From Nereocystis luetkeana (taxonomy: Eukaryota; Sar; Phaeophyceae; Laminariales; Laminariaceae): a stretch of DNA of 64,000 nt. This document shows positions 37,901-50,675 of the stretch, in pieces (position 1 is the first letter of the stretch; each line of letters begins with the position of its first letter). A program made the position numbers and the translations under genes. Under the pieces are notes generated by a model that was not told where the DNA came from, made no database searches, and worked only from the letters and a program-made list of their open reading frames with translations. Location: the NCBI GenBank assembly GCA_031213475.1, contig JARUPZ010000025.1, positions 4,909,676 through 4,973,675 of the forward strand, given 5' to 3'.

Positions 37901-40596
37901 CCACAACGTCCTAAACGGCGACCTCGATGTAGAATTCCCCGACTCGCTTCTCAACAACAGGCGGTTGCTAAGGAGGGTGGCACGACGCAACAGGGAGATC
38001 ACCGGGCAGAGACGCAGGCGCCCGCGCACGTTCCTTCTCCCCCAGGTGAGTTTCGAAATCGACCAGCATATGGCGCATTCAAACCCTGGCTGAGATTGCC
38101 TGCGTCCACATAGTGTTTCCGACGAAGTGCTTGTCGTTCGTAGCATGTTTGATGTGATCGACATGCGCTCGACTCGTGTCTCAAATGGTTCGGGACGCGA
38201 ACGTCCATACATGTTCGAATAGTCTTAGCGGGCACTAAACTGTACTGGGCATTACTACTTCGTGCCACCGACGGGGTCTGCGTAAATACCCTGAAGTTCA
38301 GTATTCGAAAGGTTAGCCTTCGACGAGATGATAGACGGCGTATACCGCAAACATTCAAACGTCGACTGAACAGACCTCTCGACTGAATATGAGTTCAATA
38401 TCCGCTCGATGATGTGCTTCATATTGTTGACCATCCCCGCCGGATGCGCTATGTTTTCACAGGCTGTTAACGAGGGGTCGCCAACTCACCCTTCGTACCC
38501 CTCTGGGCACGCTGTCCAGAACGGCGCCTTCGCCACGGTACTCAAGGTAAGCCGTTTGGTTTATGCGCACATCAAGTGGTTTGATCAACAGTGATATAGC
38601 GGCAGCTATGTATATTTCTGTGTATGTTTGTTGGGCGAGGACGCAGCAGACGGGATTGCAGCTCTAACTGAACCGCAGAAGAGGAATGACACTTTTAATT
38701 CTAGGCACTGGTTCTCAGCAGCATACCCTGAAATGATTGAAGTATAGACTATCGGGTTTGCTGTTTTTGCAATGCATTACTCATTATTATTTGCTCTTTG
38801 TTCAGTTTTCGTCTGCAATGGAAACACATTCATAGTCTCTCCCCAGGAGGTTTGGCAAAATCGTCGATAAAACTCCACGATTGCATCGCCCACAACGGTA
38901 AAGAACGCACGCACAGTAGCCTCACAGCTTCATCAGCCAATACCAACCGGCCAGCTGTTGCTATCGACATCAAGTCTCGGCCGTCGACTGCAAAATGTGT
39001 GTTAAGGGTCCGGCTAACGTAATGCACGTATCCTGTTCAGCACCAGGGCATATCCTATCTCGCATGCACATTTAATATCGTGCGTTGTAGTCGACATCGT
39101 AGCGGCACCAGCGATAATAGTACGAGGTCGGAATTGCGTGACATTCACGTGATCCGCCTGTGTAGTCGGCGATTTACGACGTCGCCGAGACATCGCGGTG
39201 TCGTCGTGTTTTTGAAACCGTTAAGGTTGAACCGATGCGCCAACCACTTGAAAAAACAGCAATCGTTGCAGTGTTCCGATACCACTACAGCTGCTGGCCT
39301 CGCGTCGTCACTATTCAGCCCGCCGGTGATCAAGCTGGCAATCATGGAGCTAGCGCGAGATCAGCGTAGCTGCTCCACTCAGCGCAAAGAGAAAACAAAA
39401 GTATGTACTGAGTTCGACATTGTTCTCATTAGTCCTGTTGCGACTTGCCCCCATATCCGGCAGGCTCTTGTCGGACTGGAGCGTGGCGCTTCGTGCTTTA
39501 GCGACCCCGTGGTCCCGGACGACGAAGGGTTGACCCTTCTGCCCTACACCGGCGACGAATGCCTGACGTACGAGGGAGAGATCAACAAATTGGCCGTCAA
39601 CGTGGCATTCGGCAGGTACGAGATGAGTGGACGAGTTCAGTTCGAGCAATTGAACCCTTCCGATTCCTCTGCGTCTTTTTCAAGGCTTTCTTTCGTCAAA
39701 TATTTCGTACTTCGTGTGTGGCATTATTTGCCATGAATCACATTTACCTTAACGGACGTTACTCGTGTTCTGCTTGCTCTGATATTATGCAGGCAGATGA
39801 TGGGTATTCACTGGAGGATGGACGGCCAGGAAGGGTTGCTCCTCGGCGAGATGGCCGGTGTGCGGATACTGCAGCAGGTGAGAGAGCGCACGCACATAGG
39901 ACGTCTACTTACAAAGAAAGGGATACCTTACATCCTACATATATATGAACAGGCAACATGCATAAATAATCATTGCTCTGGTACAAATATTCAGTTTTGC
40001 TGGTGACTCTAGCTGCTGCTACTCATGAACTGTTTCCCCGCTGTTCCCGTTGATCATGCTTTGCATAAGCTAGTTTGTAGTTATCCTCATTCAGGTATTG
40101 TTTGGGCATTCTACGAACGCAAGTATGTTTGGGACTTTGATCAATGTGAACTCGAGCTGGTACACACCACCAAATAGACAGGCAGAACAATTCACAGAAT
40201 CATTGCGCGCGATCGTCGTCGATATGGACCTTCGTTCGTCATGACAAGCTCAACCATAGTCGACGGGCACACAGTAGTGAAGCCCCTAACGTAGACGTTG
40301 ATCTGGCGGCGCTCTATCTCTTTCTCGCACGAGATTTACTGTTCCTCGCTAAATCACTGAACCTTCAAACATAATCGATCGACATCAAAACCATGAATAG
40401 ATTAGTGTGACACTCACTCGTCTTCCACGTATTTTTCGATCTTATGTTGCAGGAGGCCGTGGCATTCCCAGAGAACGAGGGTTACGAGTTCCGTCTCATG
40501 TCCGGCCAGACGATCAGACTCGAACCCGACGGGTCATTCTTCGTCGACAACCAGCGGTGCAGCGGAGAGGCGTTCATGGGGGCTGACCTGTGCTAA
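31926..40596 (+). CDS. vBPO: Vanadium-dependent haloperoxidase (bromoperoxidase type), gene B
   Basis: This is an intact 14-exon paralogue of gene A with identical exon lengths and phases. Exons are 31926-32174, 32698-32850, 33866-34011, 34714-34762, 35012-35105, 35622-35755, 36119-36229, 36748-36851, 37151-37358, 37884-38045, 38463-38546, 39464-39615, 39793-39877 and 40453-40596, giving 624 residues. I find one residue difference from A, Asn332 for Ser332, in the KRYIR(S/N)ARDLA segment of exon 8, and about three silent differences. The signal peptide and all vanadate-site residues are unchanged. The frame is open upstream of the chosen Met through at least 31803, but in A it is not open that far, and the Met at 31926 starts a clean signal peptide. 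Introns are also nearly identical to A, so the A-B duplication or conversion is recent. Confidence 0.93.
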
Positions 40597-43500
40597 CATC
40601 TCCAACGGGGCCCCACGGGTACTGTACCACTCACGAGGACGGTGTCAAACGCCTGTCGGGGTCGCACTGTACAGGCTGCATCGACGCAATTCTCCACGGG
40701 TTTCCAGTGGGAACGTTGTCAATAGTAGGGGGTTGATCCTCCATCGCGATCAGTTGTGTAGTGTTCGGCGACCGAGATCGAATACGGGGTGTAGGAACGT
40801 CAACTCTCACATCTCGGCATGGGTGACGGAACTGTAACATTTATGTAAACGCTATTAATATGACCCGATGTGTCGAAGACGATCGCTGGACTAGGTTAGC
40901 AGGTGAATTCAACACATTCGGCCTCTGACCCGCTGTCGACATTCCATGCGGGTGTGTTTCAACGAAATTGTTGAGGCTTTCGTTTCAGGATACTTCCGCG
41001 TAAGCCACTACCTTTAAGCGACGTGACGAGAAAGGTGACAGGTTGTGCTTTGGAAATAAATGTGTAGCAGACAGAGTGTACTCCAGCAGTCGTTGACGTT
41101 GTTTTGGCATAAAGTGATCGATGTAAGCGCGAGGGTCAAGTACGACTGTTGGACGTTTTGAAGCTGCGACCTTCCGTATGTTTGCCACACTTGCGTTGGC
41201 CGACGTTCAACTTCAGAATCGCACATGCGTTAGAAATGAAAGGCCTCTTTCTTAGAAACCGTTGGAGTTGTTCTTGAGAAATGAGCTTCTTTGGGTAAAG
41301 CTGCCCCGACCCCCCCCCACCGGGGCGTATAACGTCCTTATGGCTCAATTTTCATCTGGAAAGCATGCTTATCTCCTGCAGGGATCGGATTGATGAACCA
41401 GTACACTGAATAGGTCTGTGTGGTTCAGTACCTGTAGCATTACTCACCACGGTGTCGACAATTGTATATGTGCGGCAAAAAAGTGGGGTGTGGACATGTA
41501 TATTTACTATGTACACTAGTGACTTGTGTTGTTTTCCTCAAGTAAAGGAAAATGTGGAATATATATGCGTTCAGTGCTGTATACATGGCCTGGCAAATCT
41601 TGTCAGAAAGAAGGCCACCGAACGAGCCCATCGACCTTCCTACTAGCACGGACAATAAGGTCTCCACATTGTCCCACTCGAGGCGTACACAAGTCGTTCA
41701 TTCCGCGTTTGTGGAAAGCTCACGAGCTACTCATCATGTAGAATATGTTGGGTCATCCATGTGGATAATATCATTGTTTTTGTCGGCGCTGCATCCCACG
41801 TATTATATATAACACGTGCAACACGAAGTTGCCCTCGCAGAGGTCTGCCAAATAACTTGGAGCCATGGGCGGCGAGTGGCACGTGTGTCCGAAGTAACTG
41901 ATTTCTATTAAATCGACCACGCCGTTATTTCCGTAAAAACAAGTGAAATTCTTGATCGCAGTTCGTACAAACTTCACACATACATGTTGAGTCGTGCCCA
42001 CTCTTGTAAGTGTGACGAGATGGGTATGCGCAGTTTGGCGGTGTGGACTGTGGTAGTGTATGATCAAAGTGGTAAGGACACGCGCCAGGTTCTAATAATT
42101 CAATTGGTGATAGTTGTCGCCTCGGACCGAACCCGGTTAAAATCACTGACAAGAAGATAGAAAACGTAGGATTAAGTTACTTTGCTGACCTGGTATGCCT
42201 CAGACGTTGGGCACTGTGTCGAGTTCGTTGTCAACAACTAGTCACATGTAATCCAACATGCTTCGAATCTATAGATTTCCGGCCACGATGCTGCCAATTT
42301 GTGCGTTTTGCCAACAGAGCGTCAAACCGTACATCACCCGTGTCGTCGTCGGTCCAGCGCTCAGGGCCCAACTACCTACCCGCGCCGACCAGTGTTCGTC
42401 TCCCATCATGGATTCAAACGATAATATGAAATTGTGCAACAACAGTATCCGTTTCAAGGTCCACCCCGAGCTAAGGCGCAAGTTTGTCATACATACTCAT
42501 CCAGAATGGAACAAAGGCTAGGATAAGTGTGTCCCTATTATACAAAATATATGTTCCTACTCTCGTGGCTCTTTCCACTATTGTAAGTGACTACCCAATA
42601 ATAGCGTCCGAACATTTTTTGGGATTGGGAATTTTTGGTTGTACGCTTCGGGTATAGGGATGCACTTCATCATCACATATCTCCCGAACCTGCGCATTTC
42701 CCCGGCCACTTATCGAGGTGTATTGCTTTGGCTACTTCCCGCGATATACCGCGTAAGCCCGGCATTTAACCCAAACATGTTTCCATGCATACGCCCACAT
42801 ATTCGTCGGACTCCTGAAAAGCCGGACGCATTGCCGACCCTCCACCGGGTGTTTTTGACGTAGAGAACATCAATGCCGACAAACTCGGTACGGCTTCCAC
42901 GCTTTCCAAATACGACTCGATCGTCTGCAGTCCATGCCGTTAGTCCATGGCCAACCTGTGTTTTACACAACTGCTTACAGCTACCTCGATGTGGGAATTT
43001 ATGTCGACCAGTCATCCAGTGGTACTAGGAAAACTCAGATGCGGAAATATCCCAATCCCTCGTTGTGTGCGAACTGAGGCGATCGTCTTTGACATGCACG
43101 TTCGCTAGATGTCCCTTCTTGAGCGGTAGAAGAGACGCTGGGAGCTGTGTGTGGAATAAAAGTACTGCTAGGGTGTGCAATGGTAAAATGGAGAATGAAA
43201 ATAATCTAGGTCGCAGAGCTTCGAAGCGTATACGCACAACAAGGTAGAAGTGGGCTCAATCGTGTTGATGCGGCCATACTACTGTTGTTGTCGTAGTCGC
43301 TTACTCTATATCCAATGTTCGGAGCGGGAGACTTGCCTTGGTACACGCATCCCAGCCCCTCCTCTGTAGGTTGTCGAGGATTGCATGTCCTATGTGCGTT
43401 AGCTGCGGTGAAGGATCACAATGACGCGCTCGATGTAGTGTAAGGACAACTCAGGCACATCCGGTAGTGCTGCACAGAGTTGTCCCGTACTTTTAAAATA

Positions 43501-46500
43501 GCGTGCCTCGCGACGTGAATAAGCATACCGTACTATGGTCGCACCTGCCAATCCGCAGTCAATAGGCAGCTGTCCAAGTAGAGCTAAACGGGCGAGGTGT
43601 GAGGTAGCTGCTCTCGACTCACAAATGCAGGAGTTCTTGACCAAGAAACCAGTTAGTTGCTAAAAAACTGAGTTGCTACAGCTGTAAAAATATACTTACA
43701 TCACGTAGACTCCAAACTGTTGCCGCCGAAACCTGTTTAAACTACGGAACATTGACTGTACACACCTACTAGGTACGATGTAGCACCCGGCCTCACATGA
43801 TACACATTCCACACCAGGTGCTCTTTGTCGAACGGGTAAACTGGTATGCCTTTGCTGATTTCCCGACATGACATTAAGTACAGTAAGGGCCCTCCGTACA
43901 AACGTTATGAACCAGCTGGTGTACTGCAACCCCCGGTATACGCGATGTAGGTGGAATCTGGCATATCCTTCGGCCCCCTCACTGTATGAACTAACCGGTA
44001 ACAATCAGAGGGCCCCATGTACCGATTTTTTCCCCTCCGGTAGAAGTAGCACGTGTGTTGCCATTGTGTCGCATAACGAGGGCAGTTACATGTTGCTGTT
44101 GGAACACTGCGTCGTTGGTTGAATCGTATCCCTGGTATACGTTTGGACTGAAGAGGCTTCCTGCGGGTGTCCCGTCAAAGACTTTCACCCAAGGTTGCAA
44201 CCCCCGCGATAATTTCCTGGCAATCAACGCAGCGCCTGGCCGAGCAGATCAGGTACCCTGGAAGAAAGAGCGCACACCAAATCATGTCGGGTCCTCTCTT
44301 TTTGTGGGGTATCATTCATAACAATCAGAGGTCCCGGCGATCGACGGACGGTGGGCTTCCTGTCGCTTGATGTCGGCATACGCGGACGAACTACGGTAGG
44401 ATGGGCTCGGAACCGGCTGGGTCTATATGCTTCCATGGTGACATCCGAACACTCATACTATTTAGGCGCCTCGCAAGGGGAAACCTCTCACCACCGTGTA
44501 AAACAGCAACCCGTCATAAGCGGTGTTAGCAATAAACTAGACAGCATTTTGATATACAGTGTTGCACAATAGCCTCAACCGTTTGTTGTATCCGTCAATC
44601 TTTTCGCAAATTATCAAAACGGGTACACTACTGTACATATATATATATATATATTGTACAGGTATACTCCACGACGGGTTCGATGCATAGTGACGGATAG
44701 TAGGTGGAGGCCAAGGCGCAAAACGAATGCAAGAAATATCATAAACTATCGACCAGATTAGAACCCGCCGGACGCAATACATTCTACGGTCAAGCCTTCA
44801 CAGACCTCTGTCTTCAGCCAAATACTACTGTATTTGTTTGTCACACATACATTCTCTTTCCCATACACCCTTAAATTCCTAGCCGCACAGAATGCTTGGA
44901 AGGCGATAATGCAATAGACTGCGTTCGGGAATGACGCGTCACGGCGAATATCTTTGAAAGAGGAATAGCCTAGTCCTTGTGCTAACGCATCCCAAGCAGT
45001 CTCAGAAACGGCGATGATGTGCACTCCGGGTGTTGTTGCTCGACATGTTTCTGATGTATCGTCGCGTCCACTGTCCACACCGCACACACTGCGTAATCTT
45101 CCTTCCGTACTTGTGCAATTTAAGTTGTTTGAATTACAGTACTTACTTGTATGATGCATGATTCCAGCTATAATCATGGCAATAAATTCGGGGCGTCGAG
45201 CCGCAAAGAGGACACTGGGGTTTCAGGTTTGCGCTTCCGGGCGTCGAGACAGTAGGGTGAGCAATCGTTGAAAATGTGATGGGTTGTGCATTGCTCCCGT
45301 ACTGCCAGATACTTTACGATATTTATGTCACTTCAGCCACGCGAACTGGAACCAAGTGCACTACACCAGTATCTACTGTAGTGGTATATAAACTGGTATA
45401 ATTCATGCACAAAAAGTGTTAGGGAAAAAAGTCTTCGAACCTTGTATTTGCAAGCTATGCGTGATACTTCGATCGGGTGTACTGCGGCTTTGGTGTGGCC
45501 TCATGCAGGATATGCACCCCGTAAATATATATAGAAGACGACATCTGAAGCTGCAGAACTGATGGGGCGGTTGTGTCTATGTAATACTTGTAAAAATACA
45601 ATCATACGTTTCCGAGATTGAGCGCAGGTTGACACGAGGGATGGGAGAAACGTTCTTCTTGTGTGTATATTATCCCTGATACCCGGTAATACTGCTAATA
45701 ATTCATATATATCTGGTATATACAAACAATATTTGCATATTTCCAATATAATCTATAGATCAGTTGATCCGCTGGCCGCGTCTTCGATGAAATGGGGTGA
45801 TACTAAGATTGGTGAATTTTCGTGGACTATCTAAAAAAACAATTTATCACCTCGCAGCGTATACGAGTGTTTTCTCAAACCGCACCATCCACTTCCAAAC
45901 TGGAATCCAGGAATTTAAACACTGCGTATACAAGGACCGGGACATACCCATAATGTATACTCAGGCATGCCGCTCTCCGGCGGCCGAGGGTTTTTTCTCG
46001 CGCTCTCATCTGCGGGGCAAGCAAGGGGGCCGTGTGTACATTACGACGCATGTCTGGATCCTGGATGAGCACCGTGTCGGTGCTCGGTGCATTTGGACGT
46101 CTCTGAGTTGGCTCTGAAAAAGAAGGGATTGGTTTCCGCCCCGTCGAGCTGAGTAGGTGACATGGAACACCATACCTTTGATATTTGTTTTCGCCGCCAC
46201 CCTCAAACACTCCCCCCTGCCGTACATACATGCGATTTCAACCTCAGCAGGAGAAGTAGGAACAGCAGCAGCAGCAGACATCCAGCGGCAAGCAAGAGCA
46301 GTACACAACTCTCGGCTGTCGTATTTGTTGCACCACGCCCATTGACGGGTGGTGCACACCCAACACGAAGCACCTCCTTCATGACCTCAACGGGGTCAGT
46401 CTACCCAAGGGGGAAGAATATTTAGGTACCAACCTGGCAGCAGGAATTGGTGTCATACCTAGCTAGTCGCCCAGTCGCACGCTCTCAGCAGCAGGTAATC

Positions 46501-49297
46501 GCAACGGGCAAGAGCCATAGAGCCAGGTCCATTCTGCCTCCCGTCTCGCTGGACTGCCGGTACCGGGCACGGCCTACACGGCCCGCGTGCCTGCGTGGAT
46601 ACTGTATTTGTACTAAAATACCTGTATGATACGACGGGCACTCTCAACAAAAGAAGAAATCACCGCTGATTTGTCTTTGCGTTGAAAATGTCAACAATCT
46701 TAGGATTGTGTTAGGAGGCTTTAGATTGGGTAGGCGATTCGTTAACCTTTTACGTTTAGCCCAGCAGCAGACGAAGACCCTAACAATTAATTGCCGTATT
46801 GTCCAGTTTTTTTTTTTTTTATCAAAACATTCAGCATCATCAATCAGCAGTAAATACAGCAGCAGCACTAAGCGTCTGTTGTTGTGGTTCATGTATGATT
46901 CACGTAGCCCTTCCTTGGACGTACACCGTACACCTCACCCCAAGCACCTACGTGAGGACTAAACTTGCTCCCTCGGTCCGTCTACCTGGAGGAAATTGGT
47001 AGCAGGTATCTGGATCTGCTGCATGTGAATGCAGGTACAAGGCGCTTTGTTCCGCGGGCGACCTGCGCCGCCCGCTACGCTCGCTCAGGAAGGAAAAGTA
47101 CACCAAATTTAAATGCTAAGAGGACAGAGGTCCATCCTTCAACATAGGTTTCTAATGATCGATCGAACAATAGTTAGTTGTAAACTGGCGACTTGAGAGT
47201 GCCAAGAGTCCCGCCGCCATGCATCAGGAGAAAACAGCTCGGGCGCCATATATATTATAGGCTTCGCTTCGCGGACGGTTGCCGGACGTACGTGGCCCTC
47301 TACGCACGCTCACATGCCGTACGTACGTGCATACCCGAGGTAGGGTAATCTCTTTTTCTCTTTGGACATGCTTGCTGTATGTACTGCAGTACGGCAGACA
47401 GCCTTGTCCTCTTTTGACATGGAAAGAAAAAGTAAAGCACGGCACAGCAGCACCGCAAAAACAATGAAAATGAAACCGAAGAGAATGAAAAGAAAAAGAA
47501 ATCCCCGTCCCCTCATACTCTATCCAAAATCACACATACATGCCGAAGCACACCCAACACTTAGCCACGGAGACGGCGACCGCGCTCCTTGCAACCCCCC
47601 CTCTCTCTACCCGTCAGCAGCCGCTGACACCAGCAACGGCGCCGGGCTCTCGCGGCGTGCTGTGCTCGGAGTACACGTACGCACATGGAATGAAACAACA
47701 AGAGAAATAAATGCAAGAAAGGACCGAGAGTGCCAAGAGACATGGAGAAAACAAAGAACCGCAGGAAAGGTCCGGCATGTTGTTGTAAAAGGAGGGGGTT
47801 TCGAAGTGGAAGCTCTGAAAGGCCAGGGATGTGCCAACCGAGCACGCTCAGGGATTTAGATTTAAGTGAGTGGTTCCATTTACATAAAATATTACTAATC
47901 TGCCGGTCAACCCGCTTTATTAATCGAACTCGCGGCCGACTGACATGTTATAAATACCAGCCCTGCTGTAGAGATTGGTACTGTCGCTTCTCGTATTCAA
48001 ATAACAGCAACACCGCACAAAAGCATCATGCACACATACTAGGGAGTTGGCAAATCTGCATGGCACACCACCTTTTTTTTCTGCTGCTGTTTTCGAGCTT
48101 TAGCTTTCACACTCTCGAACAACAAAGAGCTCGAGACCTCACACCAGACGCCCTCTTTTCATGGAATATTCGAGGATAACGCGTACGTGTGGTTTGGAGT
48201 GCGACACTATGAGATGGACACACACGTGTGTTGACAAACGCAGCAACATTAATGCTGGGAGCAGAGGGGAAAACATTAGTGCTCCGTGAGAGATCGGTGC
48301 GTCATGGCATAATACAGCGCCCTACGCAAAATTTACGGCATGACCATATTATACACATACTGTACTGCTGTATTCCAGTACATTGCCCCAAACACAGTTT
48401 TGTCGACGAGTTATTGAGAGGAACACAGCGTTTTCTCAATATAAGTTAAACATAAACATGTATAACAAAAAACAGAAATAAATGCATGCTGCATGCGGCC
48501 ATGCCAAATGAGTCCCAACCGAGGCTGATTTGCGAGCACGAGGTATAGCAGAAAGCATCGGGACGACGTGCTTGCTGCTTCTCAGGAAACGACGGAATAT
48601 AATACTCTCTCCTCCTCCGTGAAAGCGCCCAAAAGCATGTATGTATATACTATCTGAAAAGAGAAGTTTTGCATAGACTTGATGAGTGCTGAACAACGGA
48701 AGAAGGTGGCACAGCAGGGTTGTTTCGTTGAGGGCATTCGATAGTATAGGCCTTCGATACGTATGAGGTGACCAGGAGCCGAGCAAAACCCAGCAACAAC
48801 ATCGCAAGAGAACAACAGACAATTTATAGTTTCTGAACAGCTCGGTTTCAGGTAGTTGAAGGCATGAATACCATATATATACATTTGCCTCGGAAAAAAC
48901 TCGGAAACCTCTCTTGCGCATTCTCGAAGTGAAAAATACAGAAATTTTCCTCCGAAAACTCATTTATTTCAGATCGTAGATACTCACAATCCAACACATT
49001 TTTTCGTACAAACGTCCCCACAGATGCATACGTCGTCTTCTATTGAATAGACCCTAGACTTCGGCACGTGCGTTCGTCATGTTCGTGTCGAAGACCGAGC
49101 CGCGACGTCATGCTCAGTTCGCTCATTATTTGACGAAACTATTTAGTTTAAGGAGCTCCAAATTTTGCGACAACAATCTAAAATGGCGAAAATTCGACCG
49201 AAGCACGTTCAACCACAACTAACTCCGGTTGGGTACGCGGTCGAAATGACTCACATAATTTTGTGGAAAATTATACGTTACTGTTCGAGCCATAAAT

Positions 49298-49386
49298 ATT
49301 TTTTAGGACTGTGCCGTCCCGTTTTGGGGAAAACACATGGAAATAGCGTGGTTTGTCCCCCAAACGGGACTGCAGTCATCAAAGGG
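49298..49386. mobile_element. Old TTAA-type MITE relic, unit 3
   Basis: This is the unit 3 orthologue of 9314-9402. It has the same 89-base length and position, with TTAA following at 49387-49390. It has extra substitutions relative to units 1 and 2, in line with the greater divergence of this stretch. Confidence 0.68.
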
Positions 49387-49587
49387 TTAACTTGGCTTCC
49401 CTCGTTTGTCCTAAGACCAGCCCGTACCGAAAAACAGCAAGCAACACAGTTACTGCTGATACAATGAGAGCACAGCAGTTTAGTACTTGATAGTGCGCTT
49501 CCAATTGAGAACCAAAAACGATTCATAAGGAACGACAAGTGAAGTAGACGGAACACACCTACCTCTGTCTGTGTTTCGCGGTTTTAA

Positions 49588-49678
49588 CCCTTTTAGAACC
49601 CCAGTCCCTTCTTGGGGACAAACCAGTCAAATTTTAAAAATAGTTCGTTCCCAATACGGGACTGCGGCTCTAAAGGGG
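49588..49678. mobile_element. Young TTAA-flanked (piggyBac-like) MITE, private to unit 3
   Basis: This is a 91-base insertion with TTAA on both sides (49584-49587 and 49679-49682). The empty site in unit 1 reads GTTTTAATGCCGACC with one TTAA. The termini begin CCCTTTTAGA and end TCTAAAGGGG; over 21 bases the inverted ends match at 18. A TTAA target with CCCTTT-type ends is typical of the piggyBac superfamily. The element is far too short to encode a transposase. It shares interior sequence with the old 89-base relic 200 bases away. Confidence 0.88.
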
Positions 49679-49730
49679 TTAATGCCGACCAGTAGTAGAA
49701 TAAAGTAGTATCGTGCTGTTGACACTAACC

Positions 49731-49739
49731 TACCTGGTA
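49731..49739. other. TA-CCTGG-TA insertion scar (unit 3)
   Basis: Unit 3 reads AACC then TACCTGGTA then TCAG. Units 1 (9655-9656) and 2 (29975-29976) read AACC then TA then TCAG. The difference is exactly seven bases: a CCTGG core plus a repeated TA. This is the mirror orientation of the CCAGG scars. Confidence 0.65.
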
Positions 49740-50280
49740 TCAGATTTCAGGTTGTTAATTACACTGCTGATTGATGCTGTGGACAGCAACGATTTTCGGC
49801 AAATACTTTGTGAAATCGTTGTAATGACATGAAGCTTGCGTGATGTAGGCTTATTAACGGGATACCTCTATTTTGTCTTTATAAATTTACGTCAAGAATA
49901 TACCGACGAAACATATTCCACCCACATAGTCATATATCACATATTGGTACGTAACGCATACCTTCATGATCCGCGTTGAAAAAATTCAATTTATGTTGTT
50001 ACGTGTAGTTTATATATATATATATCCGAAACACCACAATAACAAGTTATTGACGCGCCGACACTTGGCTCCAACTTCAGAAGTTCGCACCTCTCGTTTC
50101 GTAGCCCATACGCCCATGGCCTCCTGCCGCCTCGAATGTGTGCCGGAAAATTTGGTTATCGTATAAATTCGCCCGCCTGTCGTCTTGAAGTTTCCTGTAG
50201 ACGTTTTTGTTCCTGGGGTGTGTGTGTATGATCTGTAAAAAAAATTTCAACAATGTGATATTGCAGCCTCATCCAGAATT

Positions 50281-50675
50281 AACAGACAAATCGGAAAAAT
50301 GGGAACGAAGCCTAAAATGAGAACCAAGCCGTATCTCCAGAACCATGTGGTGTATCAGATAACCAAAATGATCCTGCGAAACCCCTTGGCCAGCCCTGTG
50401 AGAGGAGCTCGTCAAAACGGTCATGCTCCATCTCGTGCCTTCGGGTGGGCGCAAAAAGCGATATACGCTGGCTCTATTGTGATTTCTCTAGATGCTGGCT
50501 ACCGCGGCGATGCCGAGGACTTCCAGCCTGGGCGACAGCTCATTCGAAGGCTGCTGTACAGCCCCACAGGACTGTCAACTTTTTTTCTTGAAGTTGTACA
50601 CAATTGGTTTGCTTTCTAAAAAAAAACGTCCGTTCTCATTTTTTGTTTCGTTCCTATTTTTCAGATTTGTCTGTT
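50281..50675 (+). mobile_element. AACAGAC-family MITE, site 2 (unit 3)
   Basis: This is a 395-base element flanked by AATT duplications (50277-50280, 50676-50679); unit 2 keeps the empty site with one AATT. The terminal inverted repeats run about 44 bases with five mismatches and begin AACAGACAAATC. The internal 106-codon frame (50299-50619) is open but shows six amino-acid-changing differences against one silent difference from unit 2's element, so it does not behave like a conserved gene. Ends and the 4-base target size do not let me name a superfamily. Its transposase must come from elsewhere. Confidence 0.9.

Larger units (their letters stand above)
20114..40442 (+). repeat. Tandem unit 2 (~20.3 kb)
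   Basis: This unit is collinear with unit 1 from end to end. It holds the last exon of gene A, the A-B spacer, and gene B exons 1-13. It is about 216 bases longer than unit 1, mainly through a 161-base segment near 22.04-22.20 kb, a 21-base tandem duplication near 21.75 kb, and many 3-8-base insertions. From about 28 kb to the unit's end it is almost identical to unit 1 by eye. The 21.8-22.5 kb stretch is clearly more diverged. Confidence 0.95.
40597..50280. other. Spacer B-C up to the MITE (no supported gene)
   Basis: This is collinear with 155-10168. Site 1, filled by a MITE in units 1 and 2, is unoccupied here (near 48437-48447). Private features are AGTTAGTT (43651-43658), a longer (AT)9 run (44637-44654), a 24-base deletion near 43040, the young TTAA MITE (49588-49678), and a TA-CCTGG-TA scar (49731-49739). 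From 48.4 to 50.3 kb divergence from units 1 and 2 is visibly higher. A 139-codon minus-strand frame near 44758-45177 differs from unit 1 mainly by amino-acid changes, so I do not call it a gene. Confidence 0.7.
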
